From an uncultured Verrucomicrobiales bacterium (GTDB taxonomy: Bacteria > Verrucomicrobiota > Verrucomicrobiia > Verrucomicrobiales > Akkermansiaceae): DNA of 7,229 bases. Under the pieces are notes generated by a model that had not been told where the DNA came from, did no database searches, and saw only the letters and a program-made list of their open reading frames with translations. Numbering within the stretch: position 1 is the stretch's first letter; every line of letters starts with the position of its first letter. The stretch is from NCBI GenBank assembly GCA_937969125.1, contig CALBVA010000067.1, positions 1 to 7,229 on the forward strand, read 5' to 3'. The position numbers were made by a program, and so were the translations under genes. This document shows positions 6,585-7,229 of the stretch, in pieces.

Positions 6585-6670
6585 ATTTTGACGAGCTAGA
6601 GCTACACGCCGGAAGAAGCAGACAAGACTTTTGAAATGTCACAATGGCGTCACATTCGAAAACATCGGAA
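6585..6670 (-). promoter_or_regulatory. Leader and presumed promoter region of the TonB operon
   Basis: This is the only gene-free stretch longer than 20 bases in front of the operon, so the promoter should be here. It holds the 11-bp-spaced GTCACA repeats. On the minus strand it also holds a weak TTGTCT followed 15 bases later by TAGCTC, itself part of a tandem TAGCTCTAGCTC at 6604-6593. None of these makes a convincing sigma-70 pair, so I do not assign -35 or -10 boxes. Position and lack of alternatives are the main support. Confidence 0.45.
6638..6654. promoter_or_regulatory. Two GTCACA direct repeats with 11-bp period, Pho-box-like candidate operator
   Basis: The plus strand reads GTCACA-ATGGC-GTCACA: two identical hexamers whose starts are exactly 11 bp apart, followed by TT. 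They sit about 54 bases upstream of the operon's first ATG and downstream of the upstream gene's terminator. This is where an operator for the TonB operon should be. PhoB/PhoP-type regulators of phosphate starvation bind direct repeats spaced 11 bp, classically around GTCA. The second unit with its flank (GTCACATT) matches the E. coli Pho-box end well. Against this, the better-matching strand points away from the operon. I see no convincing -10 box at the expected distance either. It remains a candidate. Confidence 0.4.
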
Positions 6671-6705
6671 GAAAAAGAGCCGCCCCGCAGCTGCGGAACG
6701 GCTCT
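6666..6705 (-). terminator. Rho-independent terminator of the upstream surface-protein gene
   Basis: Transcribed on the minus strand, the RNA has outer arms AGAGCCG (6705-6699) and CGGCUCU (6682-6676). These enclose the self-complementary CCGCAGCUGCGG (6696-6685). The two bases between the arms are UU on one side and GG on the other, so in this direction they can form G-U pairs and make one continuous stem. The stem is followed at once by UUUUUC and UUC. It lies about 30 bases after the stop codon at 6736. On the plus strand the same bases would be a C/A mismatch with no T-run after it, so it terminates leftward transcription only. Confidence 0.85.
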
Positions 6706-6735
6706 GGTGGATTACCTGCGAAAGGGTTTGCCAAC

Positions 6736-7229
6736 TTATGGCGCGGGATCTTCCTCCAGGCGGAAGAAGAACTGACTCGAAGCCGGAGTGGAAATTTCAA
6801 CCGTGGTGGCTGCGCCAGTGGCCCGGAAGGACAGGCCGGAAACATCCGTCGGGAATCCGTCGAGATTCGCCGATTGAGTCACCTTGTAATCCTTTCCGAT
6901 CACGGTGCCGAAGGTCACAGTCAGCGTGCCATTCTCGTAGTTCAGATCACCGACTTCGAATTCATCAATGGTGATAACAGGATCAAAGAGCCCGAGCTGG
7001 GAAACTCCGGTCCAGCTGTCCGCCCAATTCGAATCCTCCGCGAATGCACCTCGGTAATCGGTATTCACAAAGAAGGAATTGATTGCTTCAACATCGGTCT
7101 TCGCTGCGGAGAGAAGCGGCGAACCTGCTGCGGGACGAGGATCATAACTGGCATTCGCAATGTCCACGCGCACGAGCATGATGTCCGCGACAGCCTCATC
7201 GAAGCCGCTGGCCACCGATCCTTCGGTAG
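6736..7229 (-). CDS. C-terminal fragment of an exported surface-type protein (beta-helix-like end), cut by window edge
   Basis: The frame runs from the right edge to a stop at 6736, giving about 163 residues. A GTG at 7215 is in frame, but Thr-Glu-Gly-Ser continues upstream without a stop, so it is probably internal and the true start lies outside the window. Counted from that GTG codon, residues 24-36 read YDPRPAAGSPLLS. This resembles the final turn motif (Arg-Pro..Gly-Ser-Pro) of right-handed parallel beta-helix proteins. Residues 49-69 carry FFVNTDYRGAF followed by NWADSWTG. That is a motif I associate with secreted or surface proteins of Bacteroidetes and Verrucomicrobia. The last 75 residues are acidic, beta-rich and Thr/Val-rich, and end FFFRLEEDPAP. 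Location outside the inner membrane is likely, but I cannot name a function. The terminator downstream separates it from the TonB operon. Confidence 0.6.
   Translation of the reverse strand, partial: TEGSVASGFDEAVADIMLVRVDIANASYDPRPAAGSPLLSAAKTDVEAINSFFVNTDYRGAFAEDSNWADSWTGVSQLGLFDPVITIDEFEVGDLNYENGTLTVTFGTVIGKDYKVTQSANLDGFPTDVSGLSFRATGAATTVEISTPASSQFFFRLEEDPAP

Noticed and set aside
6593..6604. Tandem TAGCTC TAGCTC (minus strand) just upstream of the first operon ATG
   Set aside because: Two copies of a hexamer are easily chance. One could serve as a poor -10 box, but no matching -35 at 16-18 bp was found.
6736..7215. A complete small gene starting at the GTG at 7215
   Set aside because: The frame stays open to the window edge, there is no signal peptide after the GTG, and the sequence begins inside a beta-rich domain. 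It is better read as the end of a larger gene.
1..7229. CRISPR arrays, tRNA or rRNA genes, insertion sequences
   Set aside because: I found no repeat-spacer pattern, no tRNA-like or rRNA-like sequence, and no transposase frame or flanking inverted repeats. Nearly all bases are in the minus-strand genes described.

Overview
The window is GC-rich and every gene I can support lies on the minus strand, so transcription runs from high to low coordinates. The gene content and protein style suggest a Gram-negative member of the Verrucomicrobia (Luteolibacter/Haloferula-like). The clues are a surface protein with a beta-helix-like C-terminal region, a TtpC-type TonB operon, and few Shine-Dalgarno sequences. 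The lineage is an inference from style, not a database result.

Layout in the direction of transcription. (1) 7229-6736: C-terminal end of an exported surface-type protein, cut by the window edge. It is closed by a strong Rho-independent terminator at 6705-6666. (2) 6665-6585: a short leader with two GTCACA repeats spaced exactly 11 bp apart, a candidate Pho-box-like operator. (3) 6584 to the left edge: one tightly packed operon of eight genes. They encode a DUF3450-type periplasmic coiled-coil protein, a long TtpC-like ExbB-family protein with an N-terminal periplasmic extension, a short ExbB, two ExbD paralogues, TonB, an exported TPR protein, and the first 205 residues of an outer-membrane porin of the phosphate-selective porin O/P type. 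Gaps are 19 bp or less, with four-base ATGA overlaps at three junctions. The exception is the TPR gene, whose start is uncertain.

The core order (DUF3450, TtpC-like, ExbB, ExbD, TonB, TPR) is that of the Vibrio/Shewanella TonB2-type energy-transduction system. ExbB/ExbD-type proton channels in the inner membrane would energise TonB, which pulls on an outer-membrane partner. The DUF3450 protein, the long periplasmic arm of the TtpC-like protein and the TPR protein are probable accessory parts. Two features stand out: a second ExbD, and a terminal OprP/OprO-like porin co-transcribed with the energiser. Together with the 11-bp-spaced repeats they suggest a phosphate-starvation-regulated uptake module. 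That is a hypothesis, because no Pst, Pho or TonB-dependent receptor gene is visible here.
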